DNA from: Butyrivibrio sp.
GTDB taxonomy: Bacteria > Bacillota_A > Clostridia > Lachnospirales > Lachnospiraceae
Length of the DNA stretch: 18,397 bases
Direction: 5' to 3'
Assembly (NCBI GenBank): GCA_024690635.1
Contig: JAILOW010000103.1
Location: forward strand, 1-18,397
Part shown: positions 6,879 to 15,231 of the stretch, piece after piece
Layout: the number at the start of each line of letters is the position of its first letter
Position numbering within the stretch: position 1 is the stretch's first letter
Made by a program: the position numbers and the translations under genes
The notes under the pieces: generated by a model
Told to the model about the DNA's origin: nothing
The model's database searches: none
Seen by the model: the letters and a program-made list of their open reading frames with translations, nothing else

Positions 6879-7931
6879 GTGGAAAAGATCGATTCATCAA
6901 AAAGAACTGCATACTTTGACTACTTAAGGGTTATTGCTACTTTCGCAGTCATGGTTCTTCACATCTCTGCCCATAACTGGGGAAAGGTGGATGTGACGGG
7001 ACATGAATGGGGAGTGCTCAACTTTGCAGACAGTATCACCAGGTGGGCTGTTCCTGTTTTTGTAATGATAAGCGGAGCTCTTTTTCTTGAGCGCGAGATC
7101 ACTGTAAAAAAGCTATATTCAAAGTATATTTTGAGAATGGCATGTGCCTTCGCGTTCTGGTCTTTTGTATATGCCCTGTACTATCATAAGTCGTTGTTTG
7201 ATTTTCTGAAAAGGATCATCAAAGGAAATTATCATATGTGGTTTGTACTTATGATCATAGGCATTTACATGTGTATCCCGTTTATAAAGCCTATAGCTGA
7301 GTCTATGGAAAAAACAAGATATTTCCTTGCTCTTTCGTTTGCTTTTGCGTTTTTTATACCGTGGATCATAACGATCCTTACGGATTTTGGAAGTGACAGG
7401 CTTAAATCATTGGCTTTGGTACTTAATGATACAGTGGATAGAATGAATATGTATTTTGTCCTGGGGTACGCCGGTTATTTTATTTTGGGATACTATCTGA
7501 ATAAAGTTTCTTTGAGCAAAAAAACGCTCATATTGATTTGTGTTTTAGGGGGAGTAACAGGGTTTACATTCACTATCTGTGCGAGTTTGGCGGCTTCTGT
7601 TAAAACGGGGGCTCCCTGCAGTAATTATTACGAGTACCTTAGTGTTAATGTCCTTTTGGAAGCGATGGCGGTTTTCCTTTTATTCAAACATTTGCGTTAC
7701 GGCCATGAAAAACTGAATGCTATTATTTCAAAGATGGGCAGGCTCAGCTTTGGGGCATATCTTGTTCATCCTTTGATTTTGGATATTTTGGATAAGTATT
7801 TTGGATTGAATTCGCTTGCCTTCACACCTGAGCTTTCTATCATATGTGTGGCACTCATAGCTTTTGTGGTGTCGTTTGCGATTTCCTGCATTCTGAGCCT
7901 GATCCCGGTAGCCAACCGGTATATTGTCTAG
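6879..7931 (+). CDS. OafA/WecH-type acyltransferase (acyltransferase 3 family)
   Basis: A 350-residue multi-pass membrane protein that should O-acylate (often acetylate) sugars of the polymer. The N-terminus has the family signature FDYLRVIATFAVMVLHIS: R17 and H28 make the R-x10-H motif thought to handle the acyl donor. About ten hydrophobic helices follow, with FVMISGALFL and HMWFVLMIIGIYM, and the C-terminal MGRLSFGAYLVHPLILDI stretch is typical. The start is GTG 6879 behind GGGGG (6869-6873). It is 19 nt after the GT2 gene and appears to end that transcription unit, although no terminator hairpin follows it. Confidence 0.9.
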   Translation: MEKIDSSKRTAYFDYLRVIATFAVMVLHISAHNWGKVDVTGHEWGVLNFADSITRWAVPVFVMISGALFLEREITVKKLYSKYILRMACAFAFWSFVYALYYHKSLFDFLKRIIKGNYHMWFVLMIIGIYMCIPFIKPIAESMEKTRYFLALSFAFAFFIPWIITILTDFGSDRLKSLALVLNDTVDRMNMYFVLGYAGYFILGYYLNKVSLSKKTLILICVLGGVTGFTFTICASLAASVKTGAPCSNYYEYLSVNVLLEAMAVFLLFKHLRYGHEKLNAIISKMGRLSFGAYLVHPLILDILDKYFGLNSLAFTPELSIICVALIAFVVSFAISCILSLIPVANRYIV

Positions 7932-8052
7932 CGCTGATGCAGGGAAATGGACTTGCCCCTAAATTTGCTTATTTATGGTACAATTTGTAGTGCTGAAAAT
8001 TTTTTTATATGAATTTTGTCTTTAAATATATATTTGAGTGTAGAAAAGTATT
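7932..8052 (+). promoter_or_regulatory. intergenic gap with a candidate extended -10 promoter
   Basis: This AT-rich 121-bp gap contains TATGGTACAATT: an extended -10, TGG-TACAAT, with the hexamer at 7979-7984. No -35 at proper spacing is obvious; the nearest, TTGCCC at 7953-7958, is 20 bp away. The promoter could restart transcription for the glycosyltransferase/LicD 2/LicD 3 run. No terminator hairpin is present: the only inverted repeat is AAAATT/AATTTT, which is too weak. Confidence 0.35.
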
Positions 8053-9303
8053 ATGACCAATAATTTAGCTGATAAAGTGAATACGAAGCAGCATGTCTTT
8101 ATCATAGGTGCCAAGTCTGTGGGACAGTACGGCGGCTACGAGACATTTGTTGATAGATTGATTGAGCAGCATCAAAATGAGACTTCTATTAAATACCATG
8201 TTGCCTGCAAGGCTAACGGCGACGGATATATGGATGAAACCAAGCTTTCGCCTATTTCGGATGTTGTAAAAGACAGCGCCGGAAATGTCTCAGAGTTTAC
8301 ATATCGAAATGCTCATATTTTTAAGATTCCCTGCCCCAATATGGGAGCGGCGGTAGCTGTTTACTATGACTGCGCAGCTCTTCGCTATTGCATTGACTAT
8401 TGTAAGAGCAAGTCAATAAAGGAGCCGATCTTTTATATTCTCACCTGTAGGATCGGACCCTTTATCGGGCATTACTTAAGGCAGATCAGACAGCTGGGAG
8501 GAAAGTACTATCTCAACCCCGACGGCCATGAATGGATGCGTGCAAAATGGTCTGCACCTGTGAGAACCTATTGGAAGTATTCCGAAAAGAAGATGGTTAA
8601 ACTGGCAGATCTGGTGATCTGTGATTCCGTGAATATAGAAGAGTACATAAAAGAGCAGTACGGGCATACCAATACTGTGTTTATTGCCTATGGAGCGGAT
8701 GTGGAATCTTCAAAGATATCTGATGAGGATCCTGCATTTACCGGATGGCTTTCCAAAAACGGACTTAAGAGCGGAGAGTACTACCTTATTGTTGGGCGCT
8801 TTGTGCCTGAGAACAATTATGAGACCATGATCTCCGAGTTTATGAAAAGTGACAGCAAAAAGGATCTTGCTATTGTCACAAACATAAACGAAAAGCTGAA
8901 AAAGAGCCTTGAAGAAAAATATCATTTTGAAAATGACCCCAGAATAAAGTTTGTGGGTACGGTTTATGAAAAAGAGCTTTTAAAGAAGATCCGCGAAAAT
9001 GCCTATGGTTATCTTCACGGACATGAGGTAGGCGGAACTAACCCAAGCCTCCTTGAAGCACTTGCAAGCACCAAACTCAATCTTTTACTGAACGTTGGTT
9101 TTAACAGTGAAGTTGCAAAAGAAGCAGCTTTTTACTGGAGTAAGGATTCCGGTGACCTGAAGAATGTGCTGGAAAAAGCGGATGCTGTTACTACAGAAGA
9201 AAGAAACCACTACGGAGAAATGGCAAAGCAGCGGATTATCAGTGCATACAGCTGGAAAGGCATTGGGGATAAATACCTGAAAGAGTTTTTACAGACGGAT
9301 TGA
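8053..9303 (+). CDS. DUF1972/GT4 glycosyltransferase (Cps2T/WchF-like rhamnosyltransferase family)
   Basis: A 416-residue GT-B enzyme. The N-terminal DUF1972 half shows VFIIGAKSVGQYGGYETFVD (residues 15-34), the GxxGGxET-type opening of this family, and NPDGHEWMRAKW (155-166) with KLADLVICDSV. The C-terminal nucleotide-sugar half has YYLIVGRFVPENNYETMI (243-260) and HGHEVGGTNPSLLEALAS (322-339), including the family's conserved glutamate. Characterised relatives (pneumococcal Cps2T/WchF) are beta-1,4-rhamnosyltransferases acting on the second sugar of the repeat unit. Rhamnose is plausible but not shown, and no rml genes are in view. The ribosome site is weak, and ATG 8053 is the only start before the conserved block that fits. 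The next gene follows after 4 nt. Confidence 0.87.
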   Translation: MTNNLADKVNTKQHVFIIGAKSVGQYGGYETFVDRLIEQHQNETSIKYHVACKANGDGYMDETKLSPISDVVKDSAGNVSEFTYRNAHIFKIPCPNMGAAVAVYYDCAALRYCIDYCKSKSIKEPIFYILTCRIGPFIGHYLRQIRQLGGKYYLNPDGHEWMRAKWSAPVRTYWKYSEKKMVKLADLVICDSVNIEEYIKEQYGHTNTVFIAYGADVESSKISDEDPAFTGWLSKNGLKSGEYYLIVGRFVPENNYETMISEFMKSDSKKDLAIVTNINEKLKKSLEEKYHFENDPRIKFVGTVYEKELLKKIRENAYGYLHGHEVGGTNPSLLEALASTKLNLLLNVGFNSEVAKEAAFYWSKDSGDLKNVLEKADAVTTEERNHYGEMAKQRIISAYSWKGIGDKYLKEFLQTD

Positions 9304-9307
9304 TCAT

Positions 9308-10153
9308 ATGGAATTTACTACTGACAATACAACAAAGCAGATTCAGGATACCATCATAAAGATCCTGAAGTCTTTTGCTGGAATATGTGAAAAGCACAAT
9401 TTGCGATATTATCTGATCGATGGCTCCATGCTGGGCGCTATACGCCATCACGGGTTTATTCCCTGGGATGACGATCTGGACATAGCAATGCCTCGTGAGG
9501 ATTACGAGAAGTTTTGTAAGATCGCTGCAAAAGAACTTCCGGGCAATATGTACTTTGTTTCCTATGAAGAAAGCCTGAAGGGCAAGTCCCTGGGAGAGAT
9601 ATCCCAGATATATTGCACAGACCTTAAGGTTGAGATGGACTATTTCAGCGAGACAAAGGATACTGACGTTTGGATGGACGTCATGATAATGTATGGCATG
9701 CCCGGCGGAAAGCTTCGCCAGAGGATGCATTTCTTCCACTACTATCTTATAAAAGGAATTGCCAGAATGGGCAGGATAAAGAATGTAGGCGGAAAGAAGT
9801 ACGGCTTTGTTGAAAAAACGGCAATAGCCCTTGCAAAAGCTATAGACCTTAGCAGGATCATAGATACAGAAAAGATGCTTCTTAAGAGCGTTAAGGTCCT
9901 GAAAAAATATCCTTATGATTCTTCTGAAAGCCTGATAGTGGTTCCCAGTGAATACGGCAAAAACGAGATCGTACCAAAGAACTATTATGAGGGCGGAAGA
10001 AAAGAAAAATTTGAAGATCTTGAGGCATCCGTTCCTGCAGAGGCAGAAAAGGTGCTGACGAAATTGTATGGAGATTATATGGAATTTCCTCCGGTTGAAA
10101 AGAGGAAAAGCAAGCATAAGGTACGTATAATCGGGAGTAAGCAAAGTGAATGA
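9308..10153 (+). CDS. LicD-family phospho(no)transferase no. 2
   Basis: A 281-residue LicD protein with GSMLGAIRHHGFIPWDDDLD (residues 39-58; acidic D54-D55-D56 and D58) and the C-terminal LYGDYMEFPPVEKR. It differs from nos. 1 and 3: it lacks their GCxD-F segment and instead has DVWMDVMIMYGMP near residues 124-136 plus a longer central region. That makes it the type of LicD found in many capsule and teichoic acid loci. It starts 4 nt after the glycosyltransferase stop and overlaps LicD no. 3 by 8 nt, so all three are translated together. The substrate is unknown: either phosphocholine or a CMP-activated phosphonate would fit the family. No choline kinase or other choline-pathway gene is visible in the window. 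Confidence 0.9.
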   Translation: MEFTTDNTTKQIQDTIIKILKSFAGICEKHNLRYYLIDGSMLGAIRHHGFIPWDDDLDIAMPREDYEKFCKIAAKELPGNMYFVSYEESLKGKSLGEISQIYCTDLKVEMDYFSETKDTDVWMDVMIMYGMPGGKLRQRMHFFHYYLIKGIARMGRIKNVGGKKYGFVEKTAIALAKAIDLSRIIDTEKMLLKSVKVLKKYPYDSSESLIVVPSEYGKNEIVPKNYYEGGRKEKFEDLEASVPAEAEKVLTKLYGDYMEFPPVEKRKSKHKVRIIGSKQSE

Positions 10154-10913
10154 ATTGGAATTAAAAGAGCATCACTTGTATGTTAAGAAAGCACTTCGGG
10201 AAGTGGCTGATATTCTTGAGGCTGAGCACATTCCATTTTTCCTTATAGAAGGTTCGGCTCTCGGAGCTGTAAGGGAACACGATATCATTCCCTGGGATGA
10301 TGATGTGGACCTCGGAGTTTTCTTAAAAGACAGAGACAAGGTTGCAAACTTACTTAAAAATGGGCTTTCGGGGGAATTTACCTGGAAAGATATGAATACC
10401 TCCGATAATTATCCAAGATTTTTCGGAAAGGTACTTCATGAGGGCTTTGGATGCATAGATGTTTTCCCGCTTGTGAAGATGCCTAATAATTCATATAAAA
10501 GAAAACTGATGTGGACTGAAAGAAAGGTACTCTTTAAGCTTTATAAAGCGCACATCGGCTACTCAAACAGTAAAGAGAACGCCTCTTTGGGCGGGAAAAT
10601 AAAGCTTGCATTTGCAAATGTTTTTTCAAGATTTGTTTCAAAGAAAAGCTTGCTTCGCAAAAAAGCACGCATGGAAAACAGATATGAATCACGTACTGAC
10701 AATGTCTACTATTCCAACCTCTATGGAGCTTACAAGCTTGAGAGAGAGCTTATCAAGGCTGAGTGGATAGGTGATGGCGTCGATCAGACTTTCGGAGATC
10801 ATACCTACAAGGTATTTAAAGATTACGACAGCTATCTGCGTAATCTCTACGGCGAATACATGACCCCTCTTCCGCCAAGCGAGAGGATAGTTCGTCACGA
10901 TGAGAAATTTTGA
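10146..10913 (+). CDS. LicD-family phospho(no)transferase no. 3
   Basis: A 255-residue LicD protein starting at GTG 10146, with GGGAG (10133-10137) 8 nt upstream, inside the end of LicD no. 2. The signature is GSALGAVREHDIIPWDDDVD (residues 36-55; D51-D52-D53 and D55). YPRFFGKVL and GFGCIDVFPL closely match YPRLFGKIL and GYGCVDLFLI of LicD no. 1, and both end with LYG(D/E)YMTP(P/L)P. This is the gene immediately before the phosphonate operon, so it is the leading candidate for the phosphonate transferase. Assigning a donor to each of the three LicDs is inference only. The promoter for the next operon begins at the very end of this gene. Confidence 0.9.
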   Translation: MNELELKEHHLYVKKALREVADILEAEHIPFFLIEGSALGAVREHDIIPWDDDVDLGVFLKDRDKVANLLKNGLSGEFTWKDMNTSDNYPRFFGKVLHEGFGCIDVFPLVKMPNNSYKRKLMWTERKVLFKLYKAHIGYSNSKENASLGGKIKLAFANVFSRFVSKKSLLRKKARMENRYESRTDNVYYSNLYGAYKLERELIKAEWIGDGVDQTFGDHTYKVFKDYDSYLRNLYGEYMTPLPPSERIVRHDEKF

Positions 10914-10937
10914 CTTATGAATGTTTACTGTTATAGT
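10910..10937 (+). promoter_or_regulatory. promoter for the phosphonate operon
   Basis: TTGACT (10910-10915), which overlaps the LicD no. 3 stop codon, is 16 bp from TATAGT (10932-10937). The -10 also carries the TG extension (TGTTATAGT). Transcription would start near 10944, leaving a leader of about 28 nt with a strong AAAAAGGAG ribosome site before the mutase ATG at 10972. This makes the phosphonate genes separately transcribable from the glycosyltransferase genes. Confidence 0.6.
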
Positions 10938-10971
10938 TATTTATATCGTAGTTTAGTAAAAAGGAGTAAAA

Positions 10972-12981
10972 ATGAAAGCACTAATACTTAATTCCGGTAT
11001 GGGAACACGTATGGGAGTTCTTACTTCAGAGCATCCCAAGTGTATGACTGAGATTTCATACAAGGAAACTATATTATCAAGGCAGCTCAGACAGCTTCAG
11101 GAAGTTGGCGTTACAGAGGTTGTCATTACTACAGGAGCTTTTGATACTGTCCTTATGGACTATTGCAGAAGCCTTGAGATGCCGCTGGATATCAAGTTCG
11201 TAAAAAATCCCGATTATAAGGATACAAACTACATATATTCAATTTATCTGGCAAAGGAATATCTTCACGATGATATCATCCTTATGCATGGGGATCTTGT
11301 ATTTGAAAACGAGGTCATCGATGCAGTTATGGCTTCGGATACAAGCTGCATGACTGTCAGCACTACAGCAAAGCTCCCTGAAAAAGATTTCAAAGCTGTT
11401 GTAAGCGGCGACAAGATCACAAAGGTTGGAATCGAGTTCTTTGAAAATGCCTACGCTGCGCAGCCTCTTTACAAGCTTCTTAAAAAAGACTGGGAAGAGT
11501 GGCTTTCAAGCATCATAGATTATTGCGAAAACAAGGATAAAAAGTGCTACGCAGAAGTGGCACTCAATGCTATATCAGACAAGACCGACATCAGACCTTT
11601 GGATGTCAGAAACATGCTTTGCAACGAGATCGACAACGCAGAGGATCTTGCTGTTGTTTCCGACAAATTAAAGGCTGTTGAGAACCGCACCGTTTATATG
11701 TGCTTTTCAACAGATATGATCCATGGCGGATATATCGAGATCATCAGAAAAGCCAAGAGACTTGGAAAGCTGGTTGCCGGTATTCTTTCTGATGAAGCAG
11801 TTGCCAGCTACAAGAGATTCCCGCTTCTTCCTTTTGAGGAAAGAAAAGCAATGTTTGAGAACATTGTTGGAATCGACAAGGTCGTTGAGCAAAAGACCCT
11901 TAGCTACAAGGAAAATATAGAAAAGTACCATCCCGATATTGTGGTTCACGGAGATGACTGGAGAGAAGGCATTCAGAAGCCTATTCGTGACGAAGTGGTA
12001 TCACTTCTTGCATCCTATGGCGGCAAGCTTGTTGAATATCCTTATTCTGCAGATGAAAAGTATAAGGCTATTGATAACCGGGCCAGGGCAGAGCTTGGAA
12101 CACCTGACGTAAGAAGAGGAAGACTTAAAAAAGCTCTTGCCATGAAGGGCACTATTACCGCCATGGAAGCTCACAGCGGTCTTACCGGTCTTATAGTTGA
12201 GAACACCGTTGTGGAAGAAAACGGCGGAGCAAGACAGTTTGATGCTATGTGGATCAGTTCTTTGTGTGATTCCACTGCCAAGGGTAAGCCCGATATCGAG
12301 CTGGTTGATATGACATCCAGATTCAGGACCATAGATGATATTTGCGAAGTTACCACCAAGCCCATCATCTTTGATGGTGATACCGGCGGACTTACAGAGC
12401 ACTTTGTATATACCGTAAGATCTCTGGAGCGCATGGGCGTTTCCATGGTTATCATCGAGGACAAGACAGGCCTTAAAAAGAACTCTTTGTTTGGAACCGA
12501 GGTTCAGCAGACTCAGGCTACAATAGAGGATTTCTGTGAAAAGATCGCAGCAGGAAAGAAAGCTCAGCGCACACAGGATTTCATGATCTGTGCCAGAATA
12601 GAGAGCCTTATCCTTGAGCGCGGAATGGAAGATGCTCTTACCAGAGCCGAGGCTTTTGTAAAGGCCGGAGCTGACGCTATCATGATCCACAGCAGAAAGA
12701 AAGATCCTGCAGAGATCTTTGAATTTGTTGAGAAGTTCAGAAGTAAGGATAAGTCTACACCTATCGTTGTAGTGCCTACTTCATTTAATACAGTAACCGA
12801 GGAGGAGTTTAAAGAGCGCGGCGTAAATATCGTTATTTACGCAAATCAGCTCACAAGGACAGGTTTCCCTGCAATGCAGAACGCAGCAGAACTTATCCTC
12901 AAAAATCATAGAGCAAAAGAGTGTGATGACATCTGCATGCCTTTCAAGGATATCATCAGACTTATTCCGGAAGATGTGTGA
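10972..12981 (+). CDS. aepX: three-domain phosphoenolpyruvate mutase with N-terminal phosphonate cytidylyltransferase-like domain
   Basis: A 669-residue fusion; the mutase gene is also called pepM. Residues 1-235 are a LicC/PntC-like nucleotidyltransferase (LNSGMGTRMG 6-15, HPKCM 21-25, HGD 106-108), expected to make a CMP-activated phosphonate. Residues about 238-372 resemble the cytidylyltransferase-like domain often fused to PepM (FSTDMIHGGYIEIIRKAK, PDIVVHGDDW). However, the catalytic HxGH reads HGGY (251-254) and the expected ISSTK-type motif is missing, so it is probably inactive. Residues about 380-669 are PEP mutase, converting PEP to phosphonopyruvate: AMEAHSG, W427-ISS, FDGDTGG (467-473) and the diagnostic EDKTGLKKNS (496-505), a perfect EDK-x5-NS. 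AGGAG lies 5 nt before the ATG. The stop is 4 nt before the dehydrogenase start. Confidence 0.93.
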   Translation: MKALILNSGMGTRMGVLTSEHPKCMTEISYKETILSRQLRQLQEVGVTEVVITTGAFDTVLMDYCRSLEMPLDIKFVKNPDYKDTNYIYSIYLAKEYLHDDIILMHGDLVFENEVIDAVMASDTSCMTVSTTAKLPEKDFKAVVSGDKITKVGIEFFENAYAAQPLYKLLKKDWEEWLSSIIDYCENKDKKCYAEVALNAISDKTDIRPLDVRNMLCNEIDNAEDLAVVSDKLKAVENRTVYMCFSTDMIHGGYIEIIRKAKRLGKLVAGILSDEAVASYKRFPLLPFEERKAMFENIVGIDKVVEQKTLSYKENIEKYHPDIVVHGDDWREGIQKPIRDEVVSLLASYGGKLVEYPYSADEKYKAIDNRARAELGTPDVRRGRLKKALAMKGTITAMEAHSGLTGLIVENTVVEENGGARQFDAMWISSLCDSTAKGKPDIELVDMTSRFRTIDDICEVTTKPIIFDGDTGGLTEHFVYTVRSLERMGVSMVIIEDKTGLKKNSLFGTEVQQTQATIEDFCEKIAAGKKAQRTQDFMICARIESLILERGMEDALTRAEAFVKAGADAIMIHSRKKDPAEIFEFVEKFRSKDKSTPIVVVPTSFNTVTEEEFKERGVNIVIYANQLTRTGFPAMQNAAELILKNHRAKECDDICMPFKDIIRLIPEDV

Positions 12982-12985
12982 TCAT

Positions 12986-14107
12986 ATGAATGAACAAGTG
13001 ATAATTAAATGTGATAATGACTACCTGGAATTGCAACAATACCTTAAAAGACTTGGATGTAGCCGCATATTATTAGTATGCGGCTCTTCAATTGATAAGT
13101 TGAAAGTTGGCGATTTCTTTAAAAATGCTGAGTCCAAAACCGGCTTGTCCGTTTTCAGATTCAGTGGCTTTAAGCCCAACCCCGATTACCTGTCAGTTGT
13201 TGATGGGGTGAGATTCTATCTGGAAAATGAGTGTGAAGCCGTTGTGGCAGTAGGTGGCGGAAGCGCTATGGATGTGGCAAAATGCATCAAGCTTTTTGCT
13301 ACCATGGATCATTTAAAGAGCTATCTTGAGCAGACCATAGTGCCCAACGATATTCCTTTTATTGCGGTTCCTACTACAGCAGGAACAGGATCAGAAGCCA
13401 CAAGATTTGCCGTCATATACAAAGACGGCGAAAAGCAGTCGGTTTCTGATTACAGCAGCATTCCTGAGGCTGTAATGTTTGATCCGGATGTACTGCGTAA
13501 TGTCCCCGAATATCATAAAAAAGCCGCAATGCTTGATGCTTTTTGCCATGCAGTTGAGTCCTACTGGTCTGTAAACTCAACTGATGAAAGCAAGAACTAT
13601 GCAATGGAAGCCATAAAGCTTCTTGTGGCAAATATGGATGCTTATTTAAGCGGTGATCACAGCGTGGATGAAAAGATCATGCTTGCAGCAAATCTTGCAG
13701 GCAAAGCTATCAATATAACCCAGACTACTGCAGGACATGCCATGTGCTACAAGCTTACAACACTCTTTGGCCTGGCGCACGGACATTCAGCCATGCTGTG
13801 CGTAAGGAAGTTATATCCCTGGATGGCAGAGCATCTTGATCAGTGCATCGATCCAAGAGGAGATGATTACTTAAGGCAGACTCTTACAGATATTGCAGCG
13901 ATGCTGGGGTGCGAAGAAATTGATGAAGCAAGTGGCAGGATAAATGAGATCTTTGAAAAGCTTGATCTGGAAGTACCAAAGCCTACGAAAGACCAATACG
14001 ATATTCTGGTTAATGGCGTTAACGTAGAGAGGCTAAAAAATCATCCTGTAAGGCTTGAAAAAGAAGACATTGAAAAGTTATATCATGAAATACTGGGAGA
14101 TATGTAA
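12986..14107 (+). CDS. iron-type alcohol dehydrogenase, candidate phosphonoacetaldehyde reductase
   Basis: A 373-residue group III metal-dependent alcohol dehydrogenase. NAD(P)-binding GGGSAMDVAK lies at 90-99 and PTTAGTGSEAT at 129-139. All four metal ligands are present with family spacing: D184, H188, H251 and H265 (in DAFCHAVES, AGHAM and AHGHSAM). In known phosphonate clusters the PhpC/FomC/DhpG enzymes of this family reduce phosphonoacetaldehyde to 2-hydroxyethylphosphonate. Its position between mutase and decarboxylase supports that role. I chose ATG 12986, just after the mutase stop. The frame is open further upstream (ATG 12974, ATG 12923), but those starts would extend into the mutase gene and add no family sequence. 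It ends 2 nt before the decarboxylase. Confidence 0.85.
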   Translation: MNEQVIIKCDNDYLELQQYLKRLGCSRILLVCGSSIDKLKVGDFFKNAESKTGLSVFRFSGFKPNPDYLSVVDGVRFYLENECEAVVAVGGGSAMDVAKCIKLFATMDHLKSYLEQTIVPNDIPFIAVPTTAGTGSEATRFAVIYKDGEKQSVSDYSSIPEAVMFDPDVLRNVPEYHKKAAMLDAFCHAVESYWSVNSTDESKNYAMEAIKLLVANMDAYLSGDHSVDEKIMLAANLAGKAINITQTTAGHAMCYKLTTLFGLAHGHSAMLCVRKLYPWMAEHLDQCIDPRGDDYLRQTLTDIAAMLGCEEIDEASGRINEIFEKLDLEVPKPTKDQYDILVNGVNVERLKNHPVRLEKEDIEKLYHEILGDM

Positions 14108-14109
14108 TT

Positions 14110-15231
14110 ATGAAAGTTGAAAATCTTGTTAAAACAATAGGCGCTGATTTCTATACCGGAGTTCCTGACAGCCAGTTAAAGGCTCTTTGCAATTACCTTA
14201 TGGACAGATACGGGATCGATCCCGAGCATCATGTAATTGCAGCCAATGAAGGTAACTGTACAGCTCTTGCTGCAGGCTATCATCTTGCTACCGGCAAAGT
14301 GCCTGTAGTTTATATGCAGAACAGCGGTGAGGGAAACATCATTAATCCCGTAGCCAGCCTGTTAAATGATAAGGTTTATGCCATCCCTGTTGTGTTCATA
14401 GTTGGCTGGAGAGGCGAACCCGGTATTCATGATGAGCCTCAGCATATCTATCAGGGAGAAGTTACTGTTAAGCTTCTGGAGGATATGGATATTGAGACCT
14501 TTATTATCGGCAAGGATACTTCCGATGAGGAAGTTGAAAAAGCCATGGAGGGATTTAAGAAGGTTCTTGAGTCCGGCAAGTCCGTTGCTTTTGTTATCAG
14601 AAAAGGCGCTTTGACCGATGCTCCTTCAGTTGAATATAAAAATGACAATGAGATGAACCGTGAGGATATCATCAGACATATCACGGAAGTTACAGGTGAG
14701 GATCCTATTGTCAGCACAACAGGTAAAGCTTCACGTGAGCTCTTTGAGATCAGAGAGGCTAAGGGACAGGCTCACAAGTATGATTTCCTTACTGTTGGTT
14801 CTATGGGACACAGCTCATCCATTGCTCTTGGAGTGGCTATTAACAAACCCGATAAAAAGATCTGGTGCATAGACGGCGACGGAGCTGCTCTTATGCACAT
14901 GGGGTCCATGGCTGTTGTTGGAAGCATGAAAAGACCCAACATGGTTCACATCGTGATCAACAATTCCGCTCATGAGACAGTTGGCGGTATGCCTACAGTA
15001 GCCGGAGATATCGACCTTGTTGCTGTTGCGAAAGGCTGCGGATATCCCAATGCCGTTTCAGTCAGTGATTTTGCTTCTCTTGATGCAGAGCTTGAAAAAG
15101 CAAAGAACAGAAACGAACTTAGCTTTATAGAGGTTAAGTGCGGAATAGGTGCAAGAGATGATCTTGGAAGACCTACTACCACAGCCCTTGAAAATAAGAA
15201 CAACTTTATGAAATATGTTATGGACATGTGA
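14110..15231 (+). CDS. aepY: phosphonopyruvate decarboxylase (TPP enzyme)
   Basis: A 373-residue decarboxylase, also called Ppd. It drives the thermodynamically unfavourable mutase reaction forward by converting phosphonopyruvate to phosphonoacetaldehyde and CO2. The N-terminal pyrimidine-binding domain has FYTGVPDSQLK (14-24), the cofactor-activating glutamate in AANEGNCTALAAGY (E47) and VYMQNSGEGNIINP (67-80). The C-terminal pyrophosphate/Mg site is IDGDGAALMHMGSM (254-267) to INNSAHETVGG (283-293). Length matches stand-alone Ppd, which carries both TPP domains in one chain. It lies in the operon 2 nt after the dehydrogenase, and its stop overlaps the next start (TGATG). Confidence 0.95.
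   Translation: MKVENLVKTIGADFYTGVPDSQLKALCNYLMDRYGIDPEHHVIAANEGNCTALAAGYHLATGKVPVVYMQNSGEGNIINPVASLLNDKVYAIPVVFIVGWRGEPGIHDEPQHIYQGEVTVKLLEDMDIETFIIGKDTSDEEVEKAMEGFKKVLESGKSVAFVIRKGALTDAPSVEYKNDNEMNREDIIRHITEVTGEDPIVSTTGKASRELFEIREAKGQAHKYDFLTVGSMGHSSSIALGVAINKPDKKIWCIDGDGAALMHMGSMAVVGSMKRPNMVHIVINNSAHETVGGMPTVAGDIDLVAVAKGCGYPNAVSVSDFASLDAELEKAKNRNELSFIEVKCGIGARDDLGRPTTTALENKNNFMKYVMDM

Noticed and set aside
9239..10144. 301-codon open frame on the minus strand
   Set aside because: It lies wholly across LicD no. 2 and the end of the glycosyltransferase, both of which have clear family motifs. Its translation has no recognisable domain.
12001..12690. 229-codon open frame on the minus strand
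   Set aside because: Antisense to the PEP mutase domain, with no family motif; a by-product of codon bias in the real gene.
12923..12985. Upstream starts for the alcohol dehydrogenase (ATG 12923 or 12974)
   Set aside because: They extend the protein into the mutase coding region with residues not typical of the family. ATG 12986, directly after the mutase stop, gives a normal N-terminus.
9301..12988. Identical TGATCATATG at two gene junctions (9301-9310 and 12979-12988)
   Set aside because: Each is simply a TGA stop close to an ATG start; a 10-bp match at two such junctions is easily chance.
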